Assembly: GCF_022965805.1 (NCBI RefSeq)
Contig: NW_027331245.1
Location: 186,001 to 250,000, forward strand
Length of the DNA: 64,000 nt
From: Primulina eburnea
Taxonomy: Eukaryota > Streptophyta > Magnoliopsida > Lamiales > Gesneriaceae
Reading direction: 5' to 3'
Position numbers and translations under genes: made by a program. Positions within the stretch are counted from its first letter, which is position 1. Each line of letters starts with the position of its first letter. Under the pieces are notes generated by a model. The model made no database searches, was not told the origin of the DNA, and saw nothing but the letters and a program-made list of their open reading frames with translations. Below, piece after piece: positions 46,201-58,600 of this stretch.

Positions 46201-49200
46201 GTTCTTTAGAGAAGTCGTTAGGTTGCATGGCATGCCTAGGACTATTGTTTCTGGTCGCGATGTTAAATTCTTGAGTTACTTTTGGAAGACTTTATGGGCT
46301 AAACTTGGCACAAAATTGTTGTTTTCTACTACTTGTCATCCTCAAACGGATGGACAAACTGAAGTTGTCAATAGAACTTTGGGAACACTTTTGCGTGCTA
46401 TTCTTAAAAAGAACTTGGATTGACATTTCTATGGACTTTATTTTGGGGTTGCCTAGGACTAAGAAGGGGAGGGATTCTATTTTTGTTGTTGTGGATAGAT
46501 TCTCTAAGATGGCACATTTTATAGCTTGTCATAAAACCGATGATGCTTCAAACATTGCGGATTTGTTCTTTAGAGAAGTCGTTAGGTTGCATGGCATGCC
46601 TAGGACTATTGTTTCTGGTCGCGATGTTAAATTCTTGAGTTACTTTTGGAAGACTTTATGGGCTAAACTTGGCACAAAATTGTTGTTTTCTACTACTTGT
46701 CATCCTCAAACGGATGGACAAACTGAAGTTGTCAATAGAACTTTGGGAACACTTTTGCGTGCTATTCTTAAAAAGAACTTGGATTGACATTTCTATGGAC
46801 TTTATTTTGGGGTTGCCTAGGACTAAGAAGGGGAGGGATTCTATTTTTGTTGTTGTGGATAGATTCTCTAAGATGGCACATTTTATAGCTTGTCATAAAA
46901 CCGATGATGCTTCAAACATTGCGGATTTGTTCTTTAGAGAAGTCGTTAGGTTGCATGGCATGCCTAGGACTATTGTTTCTGGTCGCGATGTTAAATTCTT
47001 GAGTTACTTTTGGAAGACTTTATGGGCTAAACTTGGCACAAAATTGTTGTTTTCTACTACTTGTCATCCTCAAACGGATGGACAAACTGAAGTTGTCAAT
47101 AGAACTTTGGGAACACTTTTGCGTGCTATTCTTAAAAAGAACTTGGATTGACATTTCTATGGACTTTATTTTGGGGTTGCCTAGGACTAAGAAGGGGAGG
47201 GATTCTATTTTTGTTGTTGTGGATAGATTCTCTAAGATGGCACATTTTATAGCTTGTCATAAAACCGATGATGCTTCAAACATTGCGGATTTGTTCTTTA
47301 GAGAAGTCGTTAGGTTGCATGGCATGCCTAGGACTATTGTTTCTGGTCGCGATGTTAAATTCTTGAGTTACTTTTGGAAGACTTTATGGGCTAAACTTGG
47401 CACAAAATTGTCGTTTTCTACTACTTGTCATCCTCAAACGGATGGACAAACTGAAGTTGTCAATAGAACTTTGGGAACACTTTTGCGTGCTATTCTTAAA
47501 AAGAACTTGGATTGACATTTCTATGGACTTTATTTTGGGGTTGCCTAGGACTAAGAAGGGGAGGGATTCTATTTTTGTTGTTGTGGATAGATTCTCTAAG
47601 ATGGCACATTTTATAGCTTGTCATTAAACCGATGATGCTTCAAACATTGCGGATTTGTTCTTTAGAGAAGTCGTTACGGTTGCATGGAATGCCTAGGACT
47701 ATTGTTTCTGGTCGCGATGTTAAATTCTTGAGTTACTTTTGGAAGACTTTATGGGCTAAACTTGGCACAAAATTGTCGTTTTCTACTACTTGTCATCCTC
47801 AAACGGATGGACAAACTGAAGTTGTCAATAGAACTTTGGGAACACTTTTGCGTGCTATTCTTAAAAGAACTTGGATTGACATTTCTATGGACTTTATTTT
47901 GGGGTTGCCTACGACTAAGAAGGGGAGGGATTCTATTTTTGTTGTTGTGGATAGATTCTCTAAGATGGCACATTTTATAGCTTGTCATAAAACCGATGAT
48001 GCTTCAAACATTGCGGATTTGTTCTTTAGAGAAGTCGTTAGGTTGCATGGCATGCCTAGGACTATTGTTTCTGGTCGCGATGTTAAATTCTTGAGTTACT
48101 TTTGGAAGACTTTATGGGCTAAACTTGGCACAAAATTGTTGTTTTCTACTACTTGTCATCCTCAAACGGATGGACAAACTGAAGTTGTCAATAGAACTTT
48201 GGGAACACTTTTGCGTGCTATTCTTAAAAAGAACTTGGATTGACATTTCTATGGACTTTATTTTGGGGTTGCCTAGGACTAAGAAGGGGAGGGATTCTAT
48301 TTTTGTTGTTGTGGATAGATTCTCTAAGATGGCACATTTTATAGCTTGTCATAAAACCGATGATGCTTCAAACATTGCGGATTTGTTCTTTAGAGAAGTC
48401 GTTAGGTTGCATGGCATGCCTAGGACTATTGTTTCTGGTCGCGATGTTAAATTCTTGAGTTACTTTTGGAAGACTTTATGGGCTAAACTTGGCACAAAAT
48501 TGTTGTTTTCTACTACTTGTCATCCTCAAACGGATGGACAAACTGAAGTTGTCAATAGAACTTTGGGAACACTTTTGCGTGCTATTCTTAAAAAGAACTT
48601 GGATTGACATTTCTATGGACTTTATTTTGGGGTTGCCTAGGACTAAGAAGGGGAGGGATTCTATTTTTGTTGTTGTGGATAGATTCTCTAAGATGGCACA
48701 TTTTATAGCTTGTCATAAAACCGATGATGCTTCAAACATTGCGGATTTGTTCTTTAGAGAAGTCGTTAGGTTGCATGGCATGCCTAGGACTATTGTTTCT
48801 GGTCGCGATGTTAAATTCTTGAGTTACTTTTGGAAGACTTTATGGGCTAAACTTGGCACAAAATTGTTGTTTTCTACTACTTGTCATCCTCAAACGGATG
48901 GACAAACTGAAGTTGTCAATAGAACTTTGGGAACACTTTTGCGTGCTATTCTTAAAAAGAACTTGGATTGACATTTCTATGGACTTTATTTTGGGGTTGC
49001 CTAGGACTAAGAAGGGGAGGGATTCTATTTTTGTTGTTGTGGATAGATTCTCTAAGATGGCACATTTTATAGCTTGTCATAAAACCGATGATGCTTCAAA
49101 CATTGCGGATTTGTTCTTTAGAGAAGTCGTTAGGTTGCATGGCATGCCTAGGACTATTGTTTCTGGTCGCGATGTTAAATTCTTGAGTTACTTTTGGAAG

Positions 49201-52200
49201 ACTTTATGGGCTAAACTTGGCACAAAATTGTTGTTTTCTACTACTTGTCATCCTCAAACGGATGGACAAACTGAAGTTGTCAATAGAACTTTGGGAACAC
49301 TTTTGCGTGCTATTCTTAAAAAGAACTTGGATTGACATTTCTATGGACTTTATTTTGGGGTTGCCTAGGACTAAGAAGGGGAGGGATTCTATTTTTGTTG
49401 TTGTGGATAGATTCTCTAAGATGGCACATTTTATAGCTTGTCATAAAACCGATGATGCTTCAAACATGGCGGATTTGTTCTTTAGAGAAGTCGTTAGGTT
49501 GCATGGCATGCCTAGGACTATTGTTTCTGGTCGCGATGTTAAATTCTTGAGTTACTTTTGGAAGACTTTATGGGCTAAACTTGGCACAAAATTGTTGTTT
49601 TCTACTACTTGTCATCCTCAAACGGATGGACAAACTGAAGTTGTCAATAGAACTTTGGGAACACTTTTGCGTGCTATTCTTAAAAAGAACTTGGATTGAC
49701 ATTTCTATGGACTTTATTTTGGGGTTGCCTAGGACTAAGAAGGGGAGGGATTCTATTTTTGTTGTTGTGGATAGATTCTCTAAGATGGCACATTTTATAG
49801 CTTGTCATAAAACCGATGATGCTTCAAACATTGCGGATTTGTTCTTTAGAGAAGTCGTTAGGTTGCATGGCATGCCTAGGACTATTGTTTCTGGTCGCGA
49901 TGTTAAATTCTTGAGTTACTTTTGGAAGACTTTATGGGCTAAACTTGGCACAAAATTGTTGTTTTCTACTACTTGTCATCCTCAAACGGATGGACAAACT
50001 GAAGTTGTCAATAGAACTTTGGGAACACTTTTGCGTGCTATTCTTAAAAAGAACTTGGATTGACATTTCTATGGACTTTATTTTGGGGTTGCCTAGGACT
50101 AAGAAGGGGAGGGATTCTATTTTTGTTGTTGTGGATAGATTCTCTAAGATGGCACATTTTATAGCTTGTCATAAAACCGATGATGCTTCAAACATTGCGG
50201 ATTTGTTCTTTAGAGAAGTCGTTAGGTTGCATGGCATGCCTAGGACTATTGTTTCTGGTCGCGATGTTAAATTCTTGAGTTACTTTTGGAAGACTTTATG
50301 GGCTAAACTTGGCACAAAATTGTTGTTTTCTACTACTTGTCATCCTCAAACGGATGGACAAACTGAAGTTGTCAATAGAACTTTGGGAACACTTTTGCGT
50401 GCTATTCTTAAAAAGAACTTGGATTGACATTTCTATGGACTTTATTTTGGGGTTGCCTAGACTAAGAAGGGGAGGGATTCTATTTTTGTTGTTGAGGATT
50501 GATTATCTAAGATGGCACATTTTATAGCTTGTCATAAAACCGATGATGCTTTACTTTATGGGCTAAACTTGGCACAAAATTGTTGTTTTCTACTACTTGT
50601 CATCCTCAAACGGATGGACAAACTGAAGTAGTCAATAGAACTTTGGGAACACTTTTGCGTGCTATTCTTAAAAAGATCTTGGATTGACATTTCTATGGAC
50701 TTTATTTTGGGGTTGCCTAGGACTAAGAAGGGGAGGGATTCTATTTTTGTTGTTGTGGATAGATTCTCTAAGATGGCACATTTTATAGCTTGTCATAAAA
50801 CCGATGATGCTTCAAACATTGCGGATTTGTTCTTTAGAGAAGTCGTTAGGTTGCATGGCATGCCTAGGACTATTGTTTCTGGTCGCGATGTTAAATTCTT
50901 GAGTTACTTTTGGAAGACTTTATGGGCTAAACTTGGCACAAAATTGTTGTTTTCTACTACTTGTCATCCTCAAACGGATGGACAAACTGAAGTTGTCAAT
51001 AGAACTTTGGGAACACTTTTGCGTGCTATTCTTAAAAAGAACTTGGATTGACATTTCTATGGACTTTATTTTGGGGTTGCCTAGGACTAAGAAGGGGAGG
51101 GATTCTATTTTTGTTGTTGTGGATAGATTCTCTAAGATGGCACATTTTATAGCTTGTCATAAAACCGATGATGCTTCAAACATTGCGGATTTGTTCTTTA
51201 GAGAAGTCGTTAGGTTGCATGGCATGCCTAGGACTATTGTTTCTGGTCGCGATGTTAAATTCTTGAGTTACTTTTGGAAGACTTTATGGGCTAAACTTGG
51301 CACAAAATTGTTGTTTTCTACTACTTGTCATCCTCAAACGGATGGACAAACTGAAGTTGTCAATAGAACTTTGGGAACACTTTTGCGTGCTATTCTTAAA
51401 AAGAACTTGGATTGACATTTCTATGGACTTTATTTTGGGGTTGCCTAGGACTAAGAAGGGGAGGGATTCTATTTTTGTTGTTGTGGATAGATTCTCTAAG
51501 ATGGCACATTTTATAGCTTGTCATAAAACCGATGATGCTTCAAACATTGCGGATTTGTTCTTTAGAGAAGTCGTTAGGTTGCATGGCATGCCTAGGACTA
51601 TTGTTTCTGGTCGCGATGTTAAATTCTTGAGTTACTTTTGGAAGACTTTATGGGCTAAACTTGGCACAAAATTGTTGTTTTCTACTACTTGTCATCCTCA
51701 AACGGATGGACAAACTGAAGTTGTCAATAGAACTTTGGGAACACTTTTGCGTGCTATTCTTAAAAAGAACTTGGATTGACATTTCTATGGACTTTATTTT
51801 GGGGTTGCCTAGGACTAAGAAGGGGAGGGATTCTATTTTTGTTGTTGTGGATAGATTCTCTAAGATGGCACATTTTATAGCTTGTCATAAAACCGATGAT
51901 GCTTCAAACATTGCGGATTTGTTCTTTAGAGAAGTCGTTAGGTTGCATGGCATGCCTAGGACTATTGTTTCTGGTCGCGATGTTAAATTCTTGAGTTACT
52001 TTTGGAAGACTTTATGGGCTAAACTTGGCACAAAATTGTTGTTTTCTACTACTTGTCATCCTCAAACGGATGGACAAACTGAAGTTGTCAATAGAACTTT
52101 GGGAACACTTTTGCGTGCTATTCTTAAAAAGAACTTGGATTGACATTTCTATGGACTTTATTTTGGGGTTGCCTAGGACTAAGAAGGGGAGGGATTCTAT

Positions 52201-55200
52201 TTTTGTTGTTGTGGATAGATTCTCTAAGATGGCACATTTTATAGCTTGTCATAAAACCGATGATGCTTCAAACATTGCGGATTTGTTCTTTAGAGAAGTC
52301 GTTAGGTTGCATGGCATGCCTAGGACTATTGTTTCTGGTCGCGATGTTAAATTCTTGAGTTACTTTTGGAAGACTTTATGGGCTAAACTTGGCACAAAAT
52401 TGTTGTTTTCTACTACTTGTCATCCTCAAACGGATGGACAAACTGAAGTTGTCAATAGAACTTTGGGAACACTTTTGCGTGCTATTCTTAAAAAGAACTT
52501 GGATTGACATTTCTATGGACTTTATTTTGGGGTTGCCTAGGACTAAGAAGGGGAGGGATTCTATTTTTGTTGTTGTGGATAGATTCTCTAAGATGGCACA
52601 TTTTATAGCTTGTCATAAAACCGATGATGCTTCAAACATTGCGGATTTGTTCTTTAGAGAAGTCGTTAGGTTGCATGGCATGCCTAGGACTATTGTTTCT
52701 GGTCGCGATGTTAAATTCTTGAGTTACTTTTGGAAGACTTTATGGGCTAAACTTGGCACAAAATTGTTGTTTTCTACTACTTGTCATCCTCAAACGGATG
52801 GACAAACTGAAGTTGTCAATAGAACTTTGGGAACACTTTTGCGTGCTATTCTTAAAAAGAACTTGGATTGACATTTCTATGGACTTTATTTTGGGGTTGC
52901 CTAGGACTAAGAAGGGGAGGGATTCTATTTTTGTTGTTGTGGATAGATTCTCTAAGATGGCACATTTTATAGCTTGTCATAAAACCGATGATGCTTCAAA
53001 CATTGCGGATTTGTTCTTTAGAGAAGTCGTTAGGTTGCATGGCATGCCTAGGACTATTGTTTCTGGTCGCGATGTTAAATTCTTGAGTTACTTTTGGAAG
53101 ACTTTATGGGCTAAACTTGGCACAAAATTGTTGTTTTCTACTACTTGTCATCCTCAAACGGATGGACAAACTGAAGTTGTCAATAGAACTTTGGGAACAC
53201 TTTTGCGTGCTATTCTTAAAAAGAACTTGGATTGACATTTCTATGGACTTTATTTTGGGGTTGCCTAGGACTAAGAAGGGGAGGGATTCTATTTTTGTTG
53301 TTGTGGATAGATTCTCTAAGATGGCACATTTTATAGCTTGTCATAAAACCGATGATGCTTCAAACATGGCGGATTTGTTCTTTAGAGAAGTCGTTAGGTT
53401 GCATGGCATGCCTAGGACTATTGTTTCTGGTCGCGATGTTAAATTCTTGAGTTACTTTTGGAAGACTTTATGGGCTAAACTTGGCACAAAATTGTTGTTT
53501 TCTACTACTTGTCATCCTCAAACGGATGGACAAACTGAAGTTGTCAATAGAACTTTGGGAACACTTTTGCGTGCTATTCTTAAAAAGAACTTGGATTGAC
53601 ATTTCTATGGACTTTATTTTGGGGTTGCCTAGGACTAAGAAGGGGAGGGATTCTATTTTTGTTGTTGTGGATAGATTCTCTAAGATGGCACATTTTATAG
53701 CTTGTCATAAAACCGATGATGCTTCAAACATGGCGGATTTGTTCTTTAGAGAAGTCGTTAGGTTGCATGGCATGCCTAGGACTATTGTTTCTGGTCGCGA
53801 TGTTAAATTCTTGAGTTACTTTTGGAAGACTTTATGGGCTAAACTTGGCACAAAATTGTTGTTTTCTACTACTTGTCATCCTCAAACGGATGGACAAACT
53901 GAAGTTGTCAATAGAACTTTGGGAACACTTTTGCGTGCTATTCTTAAAAAGAACTTGGATTGACATTTCTATGGACTTTATTTTGGGGTTGCCTAGGACT
54001 AAGAAGGGGAGGGATTCTATTTTTGTTGTTGTGGATAGATTCTCTAAGATGGCACATTTTATAGCTTGTCATAAAACCGATGATGCTTCAAACATTGCGG
54101 ATTTGTTCTTTAGAGAAGTCGTTAGGTTGCATGGCATGCCTAGGACTATTGTTTCTGGTCGCGATGTTAAATTCTTGAGTTACTTTTGGAAGACTTTATG
54201 GGCTAAACTTGGCACAAAATTGTTGTTTTCTACTACTTGTCATCCTCAAACGGATGGACAAACTGAAGTTGTCAATAGAACTTTGGGAACACTTTTGCGT
54301 GCTATTCTTAAAAAGAACTTGGATTGACATTTCTATGGACTTTATTTTGGGGTTGCCTAGGACTAAGAAGGGGAGGGATTCTATTTTTGTTGTTGTGGAT
54401 AGATTCTCTAAGATGGCACATTTTATAGCTTGTCATAAAACCGATGATGCTTCAAACATTGCGGATTTGTTCTTTAGAGAAGTCGTTAGGTTGCATGGCA
54501 TGCCTAGGACTATTGTTTCTGGTCGCGATGTTAAATTCTTGAGTTACTTTTGGAAGACTTTATGGGCTAAACTTGGCACAAAATTGTTGTTTTCTACTAC
54601 TTGTCATCCTCAAACGGATGGACAAACTGAAGTTGTCAATAGAACTTTGGGAACACTTTTGCGTGCTATTCTTAAAAAGAACTTGGATTGACATTTCTAT
54701 GGACTTTATTTTGGGGTTGCCTAGGACTAAGAAGGGGAGGGATTCTATTTTTGTTGTTGTGGATAGATTCTCTAAGATGGCACATTTTATAGCTTGTCAT
54801 AAAACCGATGATGCTTCAAACATTGCGGATTTGTTCTTTAGAGAAGTCGTTAGGTTGCATGGCATGCCTAGGACTATTGTTTCTGGTCGCGATGTTAAAT
54901 TCTTGAGTTACTTTTGGAAGACTTTATGGGCTAAACTTGGCACAAAATTGTTGTTTTCTACTACTTGTCATCCTCAAACGGATGGACAAACTGAAGTTGT
55001 CAATAGAACTTTGGGAACACTTTTGCGTGCTATTCTTAAAAAGAACTTGGATTGACATTTCTATGGACTTTATTTTGGGGTTGCCTAGGACTAAGAAGGG
55101 GAGGGATTCTATTTTTGTTGTTGTGGATAGATTCTCTAAGATGGCACATTTTATAGCTTGTCATAAAACCGATGATGCTTCAAACATGGCGGATTTGTTC

Positions 55201-55211
55201 TTTAGAGAAGT
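46201..55211 (+). repeat. Homogeneous satellite array right of the retrotransposon
   Basis: Canonical 364-bp monomers from 46,308, with few variants: TTGTCGTTTT at about 47,410 and 47,775, the TCATTAAACC / GTTACGGTTGCATGG / CCTACGACTAAG unit at 47,400-48,127, the truncated unit at 50,312 followed by an AGATCTTGG unit, and ATGGCGG monomers near 49,470, 53,370, 53,730 and 55,190. Twelve units from 50,936 to the one starting at 54,940 are exactly 364 bp apart. Confidence 0.95.
50312..50571 (+). repeat. Truncated 260-bp monomer (103-bp deletion, T-type junction)
   Basis: Junction at 50,551/50,552 with the T-type sequence GATGATGCTTTACTTTATG, followed by an AGATCTTGG unit, as in the copy at 25,121-25,381 about 25 kb to the left. 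One G is missing in GCCTAGACTAAG. It lies on the other side of the retrotransposon from the other four copies. Confidence 0.9.
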
Positions 55212-55617
55212 CAGTTACGTTGCATGGCATGCCTAGGCATGTTTCTGTTCGCGATGTTATATTCTTGAGTTACTTTTGAAGACTTTATGGGCTAAACTTG
55301 GCACAAATTGGTTTTCTACTACTTGTCATTCAAACGGATGACAACTGAAGTTGTAATAGAACTTTGGGAACACTTTGCGTGCTATCTTAAAAGAACTTGG
55401 ATTGACATTTCTATGGACTTTAGTTTTGGGTTTGCCTACTAGAGGGAGGATTCTATTTTGTTTGGGAAGATTTCTAAGATCATTTTATAGCTTTCATAAA
55501 ACCGTGGAACTTACAGCACAAATGTTTTTATATGTCATCCTCAAACTGAAGTTGTCAATAGAACTTTGGGAACACTTTGCGTGCTATTCTTAAAAAGACT
55601 TGGATTGACATTTCTAT
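55212..55617 (+). repeat. Degraded satellite segment with many small deletions
   Basis: Recognisable monomer sequence with many missing bases, for example GCCTAGGCATGTTTCTG, ACTTTTGAAGAC, CACAAATTGG, CATTCAAACGG, GATGACAACTG, TTGTAATAG, CACTTTGCG and GCTATCTTAAAAG, plus larger losses around 55,440-55,545. The interval between good unit starts (54,940 to 55,857) is 917 bp, not a multiple of 364. Deletions outnumber substitutions, which resembles uncorrected long-read error or an assembly join. Genuine decay is the alternative. Confidence 0.88.
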
Positions 55618-58600
55618 GGACTTTATTTTGGGGTTGCCTAGGACTAAGAAGGGGAGGGATTCTATTTTTGTTGTTGTGGATAGATTCTCTAAGATGGCAC
55701 ATTTTATAGCTTGTCATAAAACCGATGATGCTTCAAACATTGCGGATTTGTTCTTTAGAGAAGTCGTTAGGTTGCATGGCATGCCTAGGACTATTGTTTC
55801 TGGTCGCGATGTTAAATTCTTGAGTTACTTTTGGAAGACTTTATGGGCTAAACTTGGCACAAAATTGTTGTTTTCTACTACTTGTCATCCTCAAACGGAT
55901 GGACAAACTGAAGTTGTCAATAGAACTTTGGGAACACTTTTGCGTGCTATTCTTAAAAAGAACTTGGATTGACATTTCTATGGACTTTATTTTGGGGTTG
56001 CCTAGGACTAAGAAGGGGAGGGATTCTATTTTTGTTGTTGTGGATAGATTCTCTAAGATGGCACATTTTATAGCTTGTCATAAAACCGATGATGCTTCAA
56101 ACATTGCGGATTTGTTCTTTAGAGAAGTCGTTAGGTTGCATGGCATGCCTAGGACTATTGTTTCTGGTCGCGATGTTAAATTCTTGAGTTACTTTTGGAA
56201 GACTTTATGGGCTAAACTTGGCACAAAATTGTTGTTTTCTACTACTTGTCATCCTCAAACGGATGGACAAACTGAAGTTGTCAATAGAACTTTGGGAACA
56301 CTTTTGCGTGCTATTCTTAAAAAGAACTTGGATTGACATTTCTATGGACTTTATTTTGGGGTTGCCTAGGACTAAGAAGGGGAGGGATTCTATTTTTGTT
56401 GTTGTGGATAGATTCTCTAAGATGGCACATTTTATAGCTTGTCATAAAACCGATGATGCTTCAAACATTGCGGATTTGTTCTTTAGAGAAGTCGTTAGGT
56501 TGCATGGCATGCCTAGGACTATTGTTTCTGGTCGCGATGTTAAATTCTTGAGTTACTTTTGGAAGACTTTATGGGCTAAACTTGGCACAAAATTGTTGTT
56601 TTCTACTACTTGTCATCCTCAAACGGATGGACAAACTGAAGTTGTCAATAGAACTTTGGGAACACTTTTGCGTGCTATTCTTAAAAAGAACTTGGATTGA
56701 CATTTCTATGGACTTTATTTTGGGGTTGCCTAGGACTAAGAAGGGGAGGGATTCTATTTTTGTTGTTGTGGATAGATTCTCTAAGATGGCACATTTTATA
56801 GCTTGTCATAAAACCGATGATGCTTCAAACATTGCGGATTTGTTCTTTAGAGAAGTCGTTAGGTTGCATGGCATGCCTAGGACTATTGTTTCTGGTCGCG
56901 ATGTTAAATTCTTGAGTTACTTTTGGAAGACTTTATGGGCTAAACTTGGCACAAAATTGTTGTTTTCTACTACTTGTCATCCTCAAACGGATGGACAAAC
57001 TGAAGTTGTCAATAGAACTTTGGGAACACTTTTGCGTGCTATTCTTAAAAAGAACTTGGATTGACATTTCTATGGACTTTATTTTGGGGTTGCCTAGGAC
57101 TAAGAAGGGGAGGGATTCTATTTTTGTTGTTGTGGATAGATTCTCTAAGATGGCACATTTTATAGCTTGTCATAAAACCGATGATGCTTCAAACATTGCG
57201 GATTTGTTCTTTAGAGAAGTCGTTAGGTTGCATGGCATGCCTAGGACTATTGTTTCTGGTCGCGATGTTAAATTCTTGAGTTACTTTGGAAGACTTTATG
57301 GGCTAAACTTGGCACAAAATTGTTGTTTTCTACTACTTGTCATCCTCAAACGGATGGACAAACTGAAGTTGTCAATAGAACTTTGGGAACACTTTTGCGT
57401 GCTATTCTTAAAAAGAACTTGGATTGACATTTCTATGGACTTTATTTTGGGGTTGCCTAGGACTAAGAAGGGGAGGGATTCTATTTTTGTTGTTGTGGAT
57501 AGATTCTCTAAGATGGCACATTTTATAGCTTGTCATAAAACCGATGATGCTTCAAACATTGCGGATTTGTTCTTTAGAGAAGTCGTTAGGTTGCATGGCA
57601 TGCCTAGGACTATTGTTTCTGGTCGCGATGTTAAATTCTTGAGTTACTTTTGGAAGACTTTATGGGCTAAACTTGGCACAAAATTGTTGTTTTCTACTAC
57701 TTGTCATCCTCAAACGGATGGACAAACTGAAGTTGTCAATAGAACTTTGGGAACACTTTTGCGTGCTATTCTTAAAAAGAACTTGGATTGACATTTCTAT
57801 GGACTTTATTTTGGGGTTGCCTAGGACTAAGAAGGGGAGGGATTCTATTTTTGTTGTTGTGGATAGATTCTCTAAGATGGCACATTTTATAGCTTGTCAT
57901 AAAACCGATGATGCTTCAAACATTGCGGATTTGTTCTTTAGAGAAGTCGTTAGGTTGCATGGCATGCCTAGGACTATTGTTTCTGGTCGCGATGTTAAAT
58001 TCTTGAGTTACTTTTGGAAGACTTTATGGGCTAAACTTGGCACAAAATTGTTGTTTTCTACTACTTGTCATCCTCAAACGGATGGACAAACTGAAGTTGT
58101 CAATAGAACTTTGGGAACACTTTTGCGTGCTATTCTTAAAAAGAACTTGGATTGACATTTCTATGGACTTTATTTTGGGGTTGCCTAGGACTAAGAAGGG
58201 GAGGGATTCTATTTTTGTTGTTGTGGATAGATTCTCTAAGATGGCACATTTTATAGCTTGTCATAAAACCGATGATGCTTCAAACATTGCGGATTTGTTC
58301 TTTAGAGAAGTCGTTAGGTTGCATGGCATGCCTAGGACTATTGTTTCTGGTCGCGATGTTAAATTCTTGAGTTACTTTTGGAAGACTTTATGGGCTAAAC
58401 TTGGCACAAAATTGTTGTTTTCTACTACTTGTCATCCTCAAACGGATGGACAAACTGAAGTTGTCAATAGAACTTTGGGAACACTTTTGCGTGCTATTCT
58501 TAAAAAGAACTTGGATTGACATTTCTATGGACTTTATTTTGGGGTTGCCTAGGACTAAGAAGGGGAGGGATTCTATTTTTGTTGTTGTGGATAGATTCTC

